Part shown: piece by piece, positions 37,311-46,754 of the stretch
Layout: each line of letters opens with the position of its first letter
Position numbering within the stretch: position 1 is the first letter of the stretch
NCBI RefSeq assembly: GCF_014207375.1
Contig: NZ_JACHEE010000006.1
Location: 186,001 to 250,000, forward strand
DNA: 64,000 nucleotides
From: Arthrobacter sp. AZCC_0090
GTDB taxonomy: Bacteria > Actinomycetota > Actinomycetes > Actinomycetales > Micrococcaceae
Reading direction: 5' to 3'
Position numbers and translations under genes: made by a program
Notes under the pieces: model-generated
Database searches by the model: none
What the model was told of the DNA's origin: nothing
The model's input: the letters and a program-made list of their open reading frames with translations, nothing else

Positions 37311-38324
37311 ATGACTGCAGAAAAGGATGTACGGAGAGCCCTGCGGGCCACGACAAATGCATCCAGGTTGGTAGAGATTTGCCGCCGTGCCGTGCTTAGA
37401 CACGGCGGTGATCCAGCAACGGCAGATTCGCTCGCGGCTTCCGCCGTGTATGCCGAAAGGAACGGCAAACCAAACCAGGGCATCACCCACCTATTTGACT
37501 ACCTCGATGCGCTCCGCGACGGGCGCATCAAGGGGCGGCCCCGGCCCTCGATCACACGACCGAGCCCAGTCACTTTCGTCGCGGATGGCGACGGCGGCGT
37601 TCCCCACATTGCGTTCGACCTTGCGGTCGACCAACTGGCCGCTGCCGTCAGAAACTTTGGCGTAGCAGTATTCAGCCAGAAGAACGCCTACTTTTGCGGC
37701 GCACTCGGCTACTTCGTCGAGCGAATGGCATCGCACGGCTTGATTGCGCTTGCCACGGCCAATTCGTCAGCACTGATGTCGGCAGGGGGCTCGGCGAGCG
37801 CAGTCTTGGGAACGAATCCCATGGCCTTCGCAGCGCCGGTAGCGGAAAGGTCGCCGCTTGTAATCGATCAGGCATCCAGCCAAACGGCGTTCATGAATGT
37901 CCGAGAATCCGCGCGATTGGGGAGATCGATACCGCCGGGATGGGCTCTGGATCATGAAGGTGCCCCGACTACGGATGCTGAGGCAGCCCTTGACGGAGTC
38001 CTCTTACCGTTCGGTGGATACAAAGGCTCGAATATTGCCCTGATGATCGAAATACTCTCGGCCATGTCGGGAGGGAATTGGTCTCTGGACGCCTCGCCTT
38101 TCGACTCAGGCGACAGTGGCCCGTCTGTAGGGATGTTCCTGGTGTGTCTTGACCCGAATCTCTTCGACGCCAATTTCTCCACGCGTCTTTCGCTCCACCT
38201 CGATCGATTACGCGACGATTTCGATGTGCGGTTGCCCGGTGGTGGGCGGACATCGAGGCCGTTTCCAGCGACCTGCGATCTTCCTGTTCAAGTGTTTGAG
38301 AGACTGTGGGCTCGGGCGGGCTAG
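37311..38324 (+). CDS. Malate/lactate dehydrogenase-2 family reductase (imino-acid reductase-like)
   Basis: 337 residues of the Ldh_2 superfamily, which includes delta1-pyrroline-2-carboxylate/piperideine-2-carboxylate reductases. Seen: GTNPMAFAAPV, PLVIDQASSQTA, IPPGWALDHEGAPTTDAEAA and LLPFGGYKGSNIALMIE. In the N-terminal helix the usual SHG (catalytic His) is replaced by NQG (PNQGITHLFDYLDAL), a variant that may mark a subfamily. ATG 37311 lies four bases after the GlcG stop; the open frame extends upstream over that gene but is not used. Fits reduction of a cyclic imine to a proline-like product. Confidence 0.87.
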   Translation: MTAEKDVRRALRATTNASRLVEICRRAVLRHGGDPATADSLAASAVYAERNGKPNQGITHLFDYLDALRDGRIKGRPRPSITRPSPVTFVADGDGGVPHIAFDLAVDQLAAAVRNFGVAVFSQKNAYFCGALGYFVERMASHGLIALATANSSALMSAGGSASAVLGTNPMAFAAPVAERSPLVIDQASSQTAFMNVRESARLGRSIPPGWALDHEGAPTTDAEAALDGVLLPFGGYKGSNIALMIEILSAMSGGNWSLDASPFDSGDSGPSVGMFLVCLDPNLFDANFSTRLSLHLDRLRDDFDVRLPGGGRTSRPFPATCDLPVQVFERLWARAG

Positions 38325-38596
38325 CTTCTTTTAGCAGTTGTACACGGTGGAGATGTTGGTGACCTCACGCAACTGTCAGCGAAGCTTGATGCCTGCCGGA
38401 CATCATCACTGTGCTCGTCCATCGGCTGAACGGGGACCTGGGCGCCAGTCCAATGATGTGACAAGAGAACAATCCTGGAAGCCGCGGCATACCTGGCGCG
38501 GCTACCCTGCAGACCAGCGCGACAAAGGACTTACCTCGTAGGAAACCTCAGCCGTTCAACGGGACGACGCACGAACAGAGCGACACCCATCCAAAG

Positions 38597-38743
38597 AACC
38601 AGATCGGTCTCTTCGGGTTGATCACTTTGGCGATCAGCGTTCAGATCGGCCCCGGCCAGCCCCAGGCGACGCTGGGCTCGGCCGGCATCGCCCGGCCATC
38701 CTCGACCATCACCTGGATCCTCGGTGCAACGATGGGTGGCATC
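38597..38743 (+). pseudogene. Possible N-terminal scrap of an amino-acid permease gene
   Basis: One frame reads NQIGLFGLITLAISVQIGPG and then GSAGIARPSSTITWILGAT, resembling the first helices of APC-type permeases. No start or continuation. Weak. Confidence 0.3.
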
Positions 38744-40573
38744 GGGCCTGAACGACGGTGACCGCAGGATCAGGGAATTGACCGCAGAGGATCTTCGTCT
38801 GGACGGGGAGCTGGGGCATTCGCTGATGTTGCTGTGTTGCCTGCGCGTGATCCGGCCGTCGTTGGCGGCGTTCCGGGTCAACAGCTTCGTGCGCTATCAC
38901 GAACATTTCGAGGTTGCGCAGAATGATCCGGATCTGGAGCGGTTTCTGGCATTGGTCGACGGGCACGAAGCCTCGGGGCATTTCAAGCGGTGTGCCCGTT
39001 TCGATGTTGCTGCCGCGTTGACGACCGAGGGCATAGCTCTCGCGGATCTGAGCACGGAAGCGCTGCTTCATTATGCGATCGCCACCCGCGACGGCGGCTG
39101 GGGCGCTGGTTACGAGTCCGACGTCGGTCGCCTTGCCTGGCGTGATGGCCGAGTCCGGTCACTTCCCCGCGCACGTTCCTGCCACGTTGCGCGGAGCAAT
39201 GCGTGCCCCGGCGATGACGCCTGCAGAGCTCGTTGACCGGCACAACATCAGCGACCAGGACATCACGCGTTGTTCGTGGCTTACCTGACGCGGCGCAGCC
39301 ATGACATCGACCATTCGACTTTGCGGGATATCGCAGCGAAACTTTGCCGGAAGTTCTGGACCGGTGTACGGAAGGTCAAGCCCGCCCAGGCGGATCTCGC
39401 CCTCGCGCGGGAAGGTTATGAAGCTGGCGGGCCGTCCTGGAGATCCGCGGCGACGGGCAGCCGCGTCTGAGCACGGACGCAGTTCTGACGACGATTCGGG
39501 CCTTCTACCCGGCTGCCGCCTTCGAGGCCGCTGTGACCGCCCGCGGACCACCTGCAGGACCTCCTGAACGCAGCGACCGACGCCGAACCCGACCAGGAAC
39601 CTACGGTCGGAGCGAAACACTATCGGCGGCTTTTCACCGTCGGTGACGCCCGGCACGCCGAGCGTCACGACCGGGCCAACATCCGGGTGCTCGATGAGTC
39701 GACCGGACGGAAGGTCGACGTCTCGTTCGCCGAGGATGTCGCGTTCTGGCAGTGGGCAGCCCTTGAGACCTTGCGGCACACCGGGCTGCGTTGCGAGGAA
39801 CTCCTGGAGCTATCCCAATTGAGCGTCCGCCACTATGCCAGGCCCAACGGGGAGGTCGTGGCCCAGTTGGTGGTCGCCCGGTCCAAGACCGACCGTGAGC
39901 GCGTGATCCCGATGACCGCCGAACTGTTCCATCTGGTCGCGACCAACATCCGCCGCCTCACCCGGAACCGGCGGGGCGTGCCATTGGCGACGCGCTTTGA
40001 CAAGTACGAACGAATCACGAGTGAACCGCAACCGTTCCTGTTCCAGCGCACGGTCGGGCAGCGCACCGAGGTCATCAATCCCGAAACATTGCGCGCTGAA
40101 TTGGCCAACCTCAGCGACACCCTGGCAGTCGAGCACCCGTCGCTGGCCGGTTGCGGTTTACACCGCACGAGTTCCGCCGTCTGTTCGCCACCGACCTCGT
40201 CAACCACGGCCCGCAGATCCACATCGGTGCCGCCCTCCTTGGCGACCTGGACGTGCAGACCACCCATAGCAACGTCACCGTCTTCCAGGAGGACGTTATC
40301 CGGCACTACCAGGCACACCTTGCCGGGCGCAGGCCCGCCCGCCCTGCGCGGGAATACCGGGCGGCCGCCTCGATGAGATCAATGAAGACCTCACCACCCG
40401 GCGTGTGCTGGCCGAAACAAAAAGGGTGGCTCGGTGAGCTCGAAGGCATCGACCTCACCGTGCGTTTCCTCCAAGACAAACGCGCAGATGCACAACGGAT
40501 GGCGTGGCTGGGCCTACCCAACCTCGGCATCCCAGCTATCCTTCCTGGCAAACCAAGTCGAACCGGCAAGTGA
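38744..40573 (+). pseudogene. Degraded tyrosine recombinase/integrase
   Basis: A large integrase gene broken into several frames. The N-terminal part has FRVNSFVRYHEHFEVAQNDP and LDERFLALV-like helices; the catalytic part (from ~39687) has box I ETLRHTGLRCEELLELSQL, the KxD strand ARSKTDRERVIPMT and, after another frame change at ~40150, box II PHEFRRLFATDLVNHG with the end LGDLDVQTTHSNVTVFQEDV. The position expected to hold the nucleophilic Tyr (usually TxxYV) reads SNV, so even the active site is lost. At least four frame changes. Size and order resemble the large multi-gene recombinases of Actinobacteria. Confidence 0.75.
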
Positions 40574-40670
40574 TTTGAAGAACCTACTTACAGATAGAGT
40601 GTGTCCGACGTTCGGACGTTGTCGGTGTGTTAGCAAGTCACGGTTATTCGGTTCCTCTGGCAGTGCCGGG

Positions 40671-41408
40671 CTACGAGCCAATTCGAGCTTTATCGTGAAG
40701 GCTGATCAGCTTCCATGGAAGGCGGCTGGGATGGCCGGCGGAGACATCAAGTGATGCGGCGACTCGTTGTGCGTCCTCCTCCAGGAGCAGGGTGCCGGTA
40801 GCGATGCGGGCGTTGTTGGAAGTGATGACCCTGCCGTTGGGTCCAAGCAGGATGACCGCCGGTTCGCGAAGTTGAAGCGCCCGCAGGAAGACCCTCTCCA
40901 GCTTAGCGAGGGTAAGGTCGCAGCCGAGGACGTGGGTACCTTGGGGGGTGGGGGCAGGCACGCATAGCGTGATGATGTTGACGTTGATGCCGCCGAGGTC
41001 GACGTAGGGGCCGACGGCCACGGGCTGGCCGGTGGAGGCTGGGAGCGTGAACCATTCACGGGTTGTGTAGTCGTAGTAGCTCAGCGAGTCGGGGTTGAGG
41101 TCGTGGGTGACGAAGCGGGGGCCGCCTTTGGGCTGGCCCCTCCACCATTCCAGCCAATGCGGAGTCTCGGGGAGGCTGCCGGTTGCATAGGCGATCCCGG
41201 CGCCGTTTATGAGGTCGGAGTTCAGTTTGATGAAGTCAGCCAGCTCTTGTTTGAGGAACAGGAATTCGCTTCGCCGGGGGGCTTCGGGCGCGGCATTGGC
41301 GACCGCTGTGACAGCGTCTGCAATCTTTTCCAGATCCGTGAACAGGCCGTTGATGCTGGAGGAGAGGATGGTGGCGGTCCGCTCCAGGGCTTCCATCGGG
41401 GTCTCCAT
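40671..41408 (-). CDS. Soluble Cache-domain (PDC-like sensor) protein
   Basis: 245 residues. An N-terminal helical part (METPMEALERTATILSSSIN) leads into a Cache-like ligand-binding fold: YYDYTTREWFTLPASTGQPV, VGPYVDLGGINVNIITLCVP and VLGCDLTLAKLERVF are the usual elements. There is no signal peptide or membrane helix, which is unusual because Cache domains are mostly extracellular. ATG 41408 is nine bases from a GTG alternative; it lies next to the stop of the GntR gene upstream on the same strand, so the two are surely co-translated. May be a cytoplasmic ligand sensor for that regulator. Confidence 0.8.
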   Translation of the reverse strand: METPMEALERTATILSSSINGLFTDLEKIADAVTAVANAAPEAPRRSEFLFLKQELADFIKLNSDLINGAGIAYATGSLPETPHWLEWWRGQPKGGPRFVTHDLNPDSLSYYDYTTREWFTLPASTGQPVAVGPYVDLGGINVNIITLCVPAPTPQGTHVLGCDLTLAKLERVFLRALQLREPAVILLGPNGRVITSNNARIATGTLLLEEDAQRVAASLDVSAGHPSRLPWKLISLHDKARIGS

Positions 41409-41409
41409 G

Positions 41410-42186
41410 TCAAGCACCTTCTTCGGTTCGCATCGTCAGCCCGAGGTGCTGCTCTATCAGATATTCCATCTCGCTTCGGCTGTGGTGCTCAGCTGCGCGG
41501 GCTGCAGCGTCGGCGTCCCTGTCTCTGATCGCATCGACGATTGCCATGTGCTGTTTTACCAGTGAGTTCTGGCTCCCAGAGTGAACCGGGAGACCCCACC
41601 AAAGTGTCATCAGTTCAGCTTCGAGTTGAAGGGCGGCCGAGGTCAGCCTGCTTGACTGCGCGGCTATGCTGACGGACACGTGGAACCGGCTGTCCATTCG
41701 TCGCCGGGCGCGTTCATCGAGAGTGTCCCGGTGGCGCTTTGCCAGATTTTCCAGATCCTCAACGTTTTGCGGACCTGCGCGGCTGGCGGCAAGGCGGGCA
41801 GACATTGACGCGATAGCGGCCCCCAAATCCCCCAAGTCCCTGAGGGCCTCAGTGCTCGTGTCCTTGAGCTTATGCTGCAGCTGTGTGTCGGTAAGTTCGA
41901 TCTGGCGGCGGATTACGCTGCCGCCGCTGCGGCCACGGCTTGTTTCGATCAGGCCTTTAGTGCGGAGGGCGGCAAGTGACTGACGAAGGGTGATTGGGGA
42001 GATACCGAGCTCTGCTGCAAGTACCGACTCTGTCGGGAGCCTGTCGCCTTCGGTCAGAATCCCCATCAGGATCGCGGTTTCAATCTGGTAGGACACCTGG
42101 TCTGCGCGACCGAGTCCTTCGGGTTCGCTCCCGCGCAGCAGCAGGAGCAGGTCAAGGGCGCGACTGGAGATTGCCATGCTCTGCAT
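41410..42186 (-). CDS. GntR/FadR family transcriptional regulator
   Basis: 258 residues. Winged helix at residues ~28-95 (VSYQIETAILMGILTEGDRL with PTESVLAAELGISPITLRQ and LAALRTKGLIETSRGRSGG), then a helical FCD-type effector domain (RMDSRFHVSVSIAAQSSRL, HMAIVDAIRDRDADAAARAAEHH). Divergent from the ABC-epimerase operon at 42709 onward, with ~520 bases between, so it is the natural regulator of that operon. Confidence 0.9.
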   Translation of the reverse strand: MQSMAISSRALDLLLLLRGSEPEGLGRADQVSYQIETAILMGILTEGDRLPTESVLAAELGISPITLRQSLAALRTKGLIETSRGRSGGSVIRRQIELTDTQLQHKLKDTSTEALRDLGDLGAAIASMSARLAASRAGPQNVEDLENLAKRHRDTLDERARRRMDSRFHVSVSIAAQSSRLTSAALQLEAELMTLWWGLPVHSGSQNSLVKQHMAIVDAIRDRDADAAARAAEHHSRSEMEYLIEQHLGLTMRTEEGA

Positions 42187-42708
42187 TTTCTCGGCACCCC
42201 TCCTGCTACTAGTGAGGGGATCGGATTACGGACCGGTTCCCTATTACCTTGAATCTTTACACATTCATTGGCCGTTCGTAACTACTGGAGCGGCTAATGC
42301 AGGCGAGTTGAATGCTGACGCCTGGCTGGTCGTGGATGCCGGCGCCGTGCTTCTGGGGGCGTTCGCTCTGAGGATCCTAGCCGCTGAGCCTCCGTCAACT
42401 GCCGTAATTGCAGACCGTATCGGCGCCTCTCGATGGTCATCCGATCCTGCCCCTCGCGGCTGGAATCAGCCATCCGGACCGGCGCCCTCACTGCGCCGGG
42501 GGAAGTTTCACTTGTGCAGCGCGATCTAAAACATACAAACCTAAACTATTGCTTTATGAGGTATTCCTGTGATCTACTTCATATATCGCAGGAACGGGAC
42601 GCGTCGAATGCGTTGGCCGCCAGCCGCACTAAACGGATTTGGCTATGCAAGTACCGCTTCGCCACCTCTGGCGGATAGATATCAACGACACTCACATCAG
42701 GAGAGACC
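42187..42708. promoter_or_regulatory. Divergent control region, GntR/Cache versus ABC operon
   Basis: No convincing gene. The part 42520-42600 is notably AT-rich for this genome. An inverted repeat TCCTGTGAT...ATCGCAGGA (42565-42573 and 42585-42593, one mismatch, 11-base spacer) stands ~115 bases before the binding-protein start and is a candidate operator. GGAG lies 9 bases before the ATG at 42709. Confidence 0.55.
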
Positions 42709-43650
42709 ATGAACCTTCGCCCGTTCTCCCGCATGACGCGGGGCACCCTCACGGCTACCATCGTCGTCACTACCCTGCTCGGAGCGTCCGCGTGTGGTTC
42801 TTCCCCGCAGGCCCAGCCTGCTGGAGGTACGTCCAGCGCGGATGCCACGCCCAGCACGGACTCCACGCTGGTCAAGATGCTGCCGGCCTCGATCCGTGAC
42901 AAGGGGACCTTGACAGTCGCCGCAGCGGTTTACGCGCCAGCAGTCATGCAACCCTCAGGAGGCGGCGAGGTGACGGGCTGGGACATCGAGCTTACCCGTA
43001 AGGCAGCGGCCCTGCTTGGCCTGAAAGTTGACTTCAAGATCATTCCCTTCGATGGCGTCATCCCCGGACTGCAGGCGGCCCGCTATGACGCAGCTACCGG
43101 GGAGATCAACGTGACCCCGGACCGGACCAAGGTGGTCACATTCGTCACTAACCACGTCTCGAAGGATGCATTCATCGTCAAGGCTGACTCACCCAAGGCC
43201 AGCTTCGACAAGCCAAGCGACGTGTGCGGGCTTAAGATCGGGGCCTCCCTCGGATCCTCCGAAGCAGCCACCGCCCAGTCCATGGCTGACGAGTGCAAGT
43301 CTTCCGGCGGGGCCTCGACCACAGTCGAAACTTTCCAGACACAGGCTCAGGTCAACCTCGCGCTTAGCCAGTCCCGGGTCGATGCCGCCTTGGCTAGCGG
43401 CAGTCAGGCCGCCTACACGGTGGATCAGACCAAGGGTCAGTTCAAACTGGGCAAGCTCGGCTTCGGCCCGGAGATCAAGACGGGGCTTGCCCTGGCCAAC
43501 AACGCCGACACGGCCCAGCTCGCCAAGGCCTTCCAGGCCGCCACGAACAAGCTCATCAAGGACGGCGTCCTGGCCAAGGTCCTGGACCAGCTCAACGGCG
43601 GTCTTGGTGCCGTGGACAAATCCGAGATCGTCCCGGCCCCGAGCAGCTGA
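42709..43650 (+). CDS. Amino-acid ABC transporter substrate-binding lipoprotein
   Basis: 313 residues. Signal peptide with lipobox LGASACGS (Cys ~residue 28), then a type-3 solute-binding domain: GWDIELTRKAAALLGLKVDF, GVIPGLQAARYDAATGEINV and SDVCGLKIGASLGSSEA. Organised like the binding protein at 22208 but clearly diverged in the ligand lobes, so the substrates probably differ. First gene of the operon through ~50.6 kb. Confidence 0.92.
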   Translation: MNLRPFSRMTRGTLTATIVVTTLLGASACGSSPQAQPAGGTSSADATPSTDSTLVKMLPASIRDKGTLTVAAAVYAPAVMQPSGGGEVTGWDIELTRKAAALLGLKVDFKIIPFDGVIPGLQAARYDAATGEINVTPDRTKVVTFVTNHVSKDAFIVKADSPKASFDKPSDVCGLKIGASLGSSEAATAQSMADECKSSGGASTTVETFQTQAQVNLALSQSRVDAALASGSQAAYTVDQTKGQFKLGKLGFGPEIKTGLALANNADTAQLAKAFQAATNKLIKDGVLAKVLDQLNGGLGAVDKSEIVPAPSS

Positions 43651-43692
43651 CCCTCAGACGGGGTCGTACAGAATCGAAAGGCAGTAATTGCT

Positions 43693-44706
43693 ATGGAAAG
43701 CGCTAAAGCAAAGACGCACCCGCAACACACGCCGTCCAACGCGGTCAGCGCCACGTCTGCATTGACCGCCGATCAGGAGACCCTGGCGAGGGAGACCGTC
43801 CCGCTGCGTCACCACGGCCGGACGGTCGCCGCTGTCTTCCTGTTGTTGGTCGTCGCGAACCTGGCCCACTCGATGGTGACCAACCAGAACTTCCAGTGGC
43901 CGACCGTGTGGCATTACCTGTTCTTCCCGGAGATCATGGCGGGGCTGGGCCGGACCCTGATCCTGACCGTCGTGAGCATGACGATGGCGATCGTGCTGGG
44001 GATCCTGCTGGCAGCGTGCCGACTGTCGGGGAACAAGGTTCTTCAGGCTGTAGCCGGCGCATACTTGTGGTTTTTCCGCGGAACGCCATTGCTGATCCAG
44101 CTCATCTTCCTGTACAACCTTTCGGCGCTCTACCCGCGGCTCGGCATTGGCGTCCCCTTCGGGGGGCCGGAGTTGATCGGGGGCTCCACCAATTTGGTGC
44201 TTTCATTGTGGACAGTTGCCCTGGTAGGCCTGGCCTTGCACGAATCTGCCTACATGGCCGAGATCGTCCGGGGAGGATTGCTCTCGGTGCCCAAGCACCA
44301 GACCGAGGCGGCCGCGGCCCTGGGCATGAACAACGTGATGGCGTTCGGACGCATCATCCTGCCCCAGGCGCTGCGGGTGATCGTGCCCCCGACGGGCAAC
44401 CAGGTCATCGGCATGCTCAAGTACAGCTCGCTCGTCAGCGTGATCGCCTTGCCTGATTTGCTCTACTCCGCCCAGATGATCTACACCCAGACCTTCGAGA
44501 CCATCCCGCTTCTCATCGTTGTCTCGTTCTGGTACCTGCTGTGCACCAGCATCCTGACACTGTTCCAGCAGCGCATCGAGCGATACTACGGTCGCGGGGT
44601 TGCAGGCCAGAGCACCACTCCGGGGCGTGGCCGGATCCTCGGACTGGGGATGCCCCGTAAGCGCGTCCGTACGACATTGTCATCAACCACTGCCGAGGAG
44701 GGCTAA
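43693..44706 (+). CDS. Amino-acid ABC transporter permease
   Basis: 337 residues, HisM/GlnP type. Core helices start at [39 protein letters not shown] and the EAA loop [19 protein letters not shown] with [11 protein letters not shown] are as in the paralogue at 20389. Basic C-terminal tail. Confidence 0.93.
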   Translation: MESAKAKTHPQHTPSNAVSATSALTADQETLARETVPLRHHGRTVAAVFLLLVVANLAHSMVTNQNFQWPTVWHYLFFPEIMAGLGRTLILTVVSMTMAIVLGILLAACRLSGNKVLQAVAGAYLWFFRGTPLLIQLIFLYNLSALYPRLGIGVPFGGPELIGGSTNLVLSLWTVALVGLALHESAYMAEIVRGGLLSVPKHQTEAAAALGMNNVMAFGRIILPQALRVIVPPTGNQVIGMLKYSSLVSVIALPDLLYSAQMIYTQTFETIPLLIVVSFWYLLCTSILTLFQQRIERYYGRGVAGQSTTPGRGRILGLGMPRKRVRTTLSSTTAEEG

Positions 44707-44708
44707 TC

Positions 44709-45533
44709 ATGGCCACCATCGCCCACACGGAACACGTGAGGGATCAGTCCGATCCCATCGTGAAGATTGTCGAACTGCGCAAGAGCTTCGGTGACTTCGA
44801 GGTTCTCAAGTCTGTCAACCTGGACGTCTACCCTGGTCAGGTCGTCGTCATCCTCGGTCGATCAGGCTCCGGCAAGTCGACCATGCTGCGATGCATCAAC
44901 CACCTCGAAAAGCCTTCCGGCGGAGCAGTCCTGGTCAACGGCGAAGTCGTCGGATACCGCCTCAAGGGCGAGAAGCTTCACGAGCTGCGACCGAACGAAA
45001 TCGCCCGCCAACGCGCGACCACAGGCATGGTCTTCCAATCCTTCAACCTGTTTCCGCACCTCACCGTCCTGGAGAACCTGCTTGAGGCCCCGTGCCGGGT
45101 CCTGCGGCGATCCCCCCATGAGGTACGCGATGAGGCGATGAAGCTGCTCACCAGCGTAGGCTTGGCCGAGAAGGCCAACGTCTATCCCAGCACTCTTTCG
45201 GGAGGCCAACAGCAGCGGGTCGCCATCGCACGGGCACTGGTCATGAAGCCTTCGGTGATGCTCTTCGATGAACCCACCTCAGCGCTCGACCCCGAGCTCG
45301 TCGGCGAGGTTCTTGAGGTCATGAAAGAGCTGGCGCGAAGCGGCATGACCATGATCGTGGTGACCCATGAGATCGGGTTTGCCCGCGGAGTCGCGGACGA
45401 GGTTGTCTTCATGGCCGAGGGACGTGTCGCAGAGCAAGGCCCACCATCGCAGGTGATCGACAATCCCCAGGCCGAGGCCACCAAGACCTTCCTTCGCAGC
45501 CTCAACGAACGCCGGGACACTCCTGTCCAATGA
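44709..45533 (+). CDS. Amino-acid ABC transporter ATP-binding protein
   Basis: 274 residues. Walker [11 protein letters not shown]-loop [11 protein letters not shown], signature LSGGQQQRV, Walker [13 protein letters not shown], switch His [10 protein letters not shown]. Note Arg in the Walker A loop where the paralogue at 21342 has Pro. Two bases after the permease stop, with GGAGGG. Confidence 0.95.
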   Translation: MATIAHTEHVRDQSDPIVKIVELRKSFGDFEVLKSVNLDVYPGQVVVILGRSGSGKSTMLRCINHLEKPSGGAVLVNGEVVGYRLKGEKLHELRPNEIARQRATTGMVFQSFNLFPHLTVLENLLEAPCRVLRRSPHEVRDEAMKLLTSVGLAEKANVYPSTLSGGQQQRVAIARALVMKPSVMLFDEPTSALDPELVGEVLEVMKELARSGMTMIVVTHEIGFARGVADEVVFMAEGRVAEQGPPSQVIDNPQAEATKTFLRSLNERRDTPVQ

Positions 45534-45581
45534 CGGCTCGGCTCCTGAGAAGAGATTTACTTTCACACCTGGAGAATTCGA

Positions 45582-46631
45582 ATGCGCTTTAGCAAACTTT
45601 TCAACATCGTGGGGTGCCACGTTGGCGGCGAAGTCTGCAACGTGGTTGTCGATGGTGTCGGCAACGTTCCCGGGAACAGCATGTTTGAAAAACGCCTTTA
45701 CCTCGAGCGGGAACGCGACGACATCAGGCAGCTTCTGCTGAAGGAGCCCCGCGGATCCATGATCCGGTCAGTCAACGTGGTCCTTCCCTCGTCCGACTCC
45801 GCTGCGGCCATGGGATACGTCATCATGGAGTCTGAAGAATACCCGGTCATGTCCGGCGGCAACATGATCGCCGTCGCCACAGTCCTGCTGGAGACCGGCA
45901 TGGTGCCGATGCAGGAACCGGTCACCGAGCTCACCCTGGAATCACCTGCAGGCCTCATCCATCTGCGTTGCGAGTGCCGGGACGGGAAAGTGCTCAGCGT
46001 CCGTTTCACGAATCAGCCGGCCTTCGTTTACGAGTTGGATGCCAAGGTCGAAGTACCCGGTCTTGGCACCGTCACCTTGGACGCGGCGTGGGGCGGCATG
46101 GCGTACGCCATCATCGATGCTGCAAGCCTTGGATTCGATCTGGTGCCGGATGAGGCAAGGGATCTATGTCTAATGGGCCAGCGCATCAAGGCGGCAGCCG
46201 CCGAGCAACTCGTGACGGTCCACCCGGAGAATCCGAAGTTCGCCGGGATCACCAACACCGAGTTCACCAAACCCCTGGTGCGCCAAGGCGATGTCATCTA
46301 TTCCCAGAATGCCGTCGTCGTCTCTCCAGGGAGGATTGACCGGTGCGCATGCGGAACGGGTACCTCTGCCCGGCTCGCCGTCATGGACGCCCGTAAACTC
46401 ATCGTCCCCGGACAAAAGTTCGTTCACGAGTCGCTGATCGGCAGCCGATTCGAGAGCACAATCGAGTCGTTGACTACGGTCGGCGGGTACGACGCAGTCG
46501 TGCCCAGCGTCGCCGGGCAAGCTTGGATCACCGACATGTCCCAGGTCGGCCTGGACCCAAGCGATCCCTTTCCGCTGGGATACGTGCTCTCCGACAGCTG
46601 GATGCGAAGCAGCAGCACGGTCACCTCATAA
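45582..46631 (+). CDS. Proline racemase family protein (hydroxyproline epimerase-like)
   Basis: 349 residues of the proline racemase superfamily (4-hydroxyproline 2-epimerase, trans-3-hydroxyproline dehydratase, proline racemase). The first catalytic position is Ser91 in VMSGGNMIAVA, where racemases normally have Cys (MCGHGT); the second is Cys257 in DRCACGTGTSA. A Ser/Cys pair occurs in some clades, so this is probably an epimerase or dehydratase of a substituted proline rather than a classical racemase; activity cannot be told from sequence. TGGAG precedes the ATG. It follows the transporter by 48 bases, so the imported compound is likely its substrate. Confidence 0.9.
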   Translation: MRFSKLFNIVGCHVGGEVCNVVVDGVGNVPGNSMFEKRLYLERERDDIRQLLLKEPRGSMIRSVNVVLPSSDSAAAMGYVIMESEEYPVMSGGNMIAVATVLLETGMVPMQEPVTELTLESPAGLIHLRCECRDGKVLSVRFTNQPAFVYELDAKVEVPGLGTVTLDAAWGGMAYAIIDAASLGFDLVPDEARDLCLMGQRIKAAAAEQLVTVHPENPKFAGITNTEFTKPLVRQGDVIYSQNAVVVSPGRIDRCACGTGTSARLAVMDARKLIVPGQKFVHESLIGSRFESTIESLTTVGGYDAVVPSVAGQAWITDMSQVGLDPSDPFPLGYVLSDSWMRSSSTVTS

Positions 46632-46754
46632 TTCCGCTTGCCTGCGTTAGCCCGTACACCCCACCGACCGTTACCTGCTCTTACTGCCTAGAGCGCCTAC
46701 CCCCGTGCACAAGGCAGCCGGCACCACAGATCCTCGAAAAGGAAAGTTCAAACC

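Noticed and set aside
42176..42529. A 117-residue frame in the divergent control region
   Set aside because: Overlaps the GntR start and has no ribosome-binding site or motif; the region is better explained as promoter DNA.
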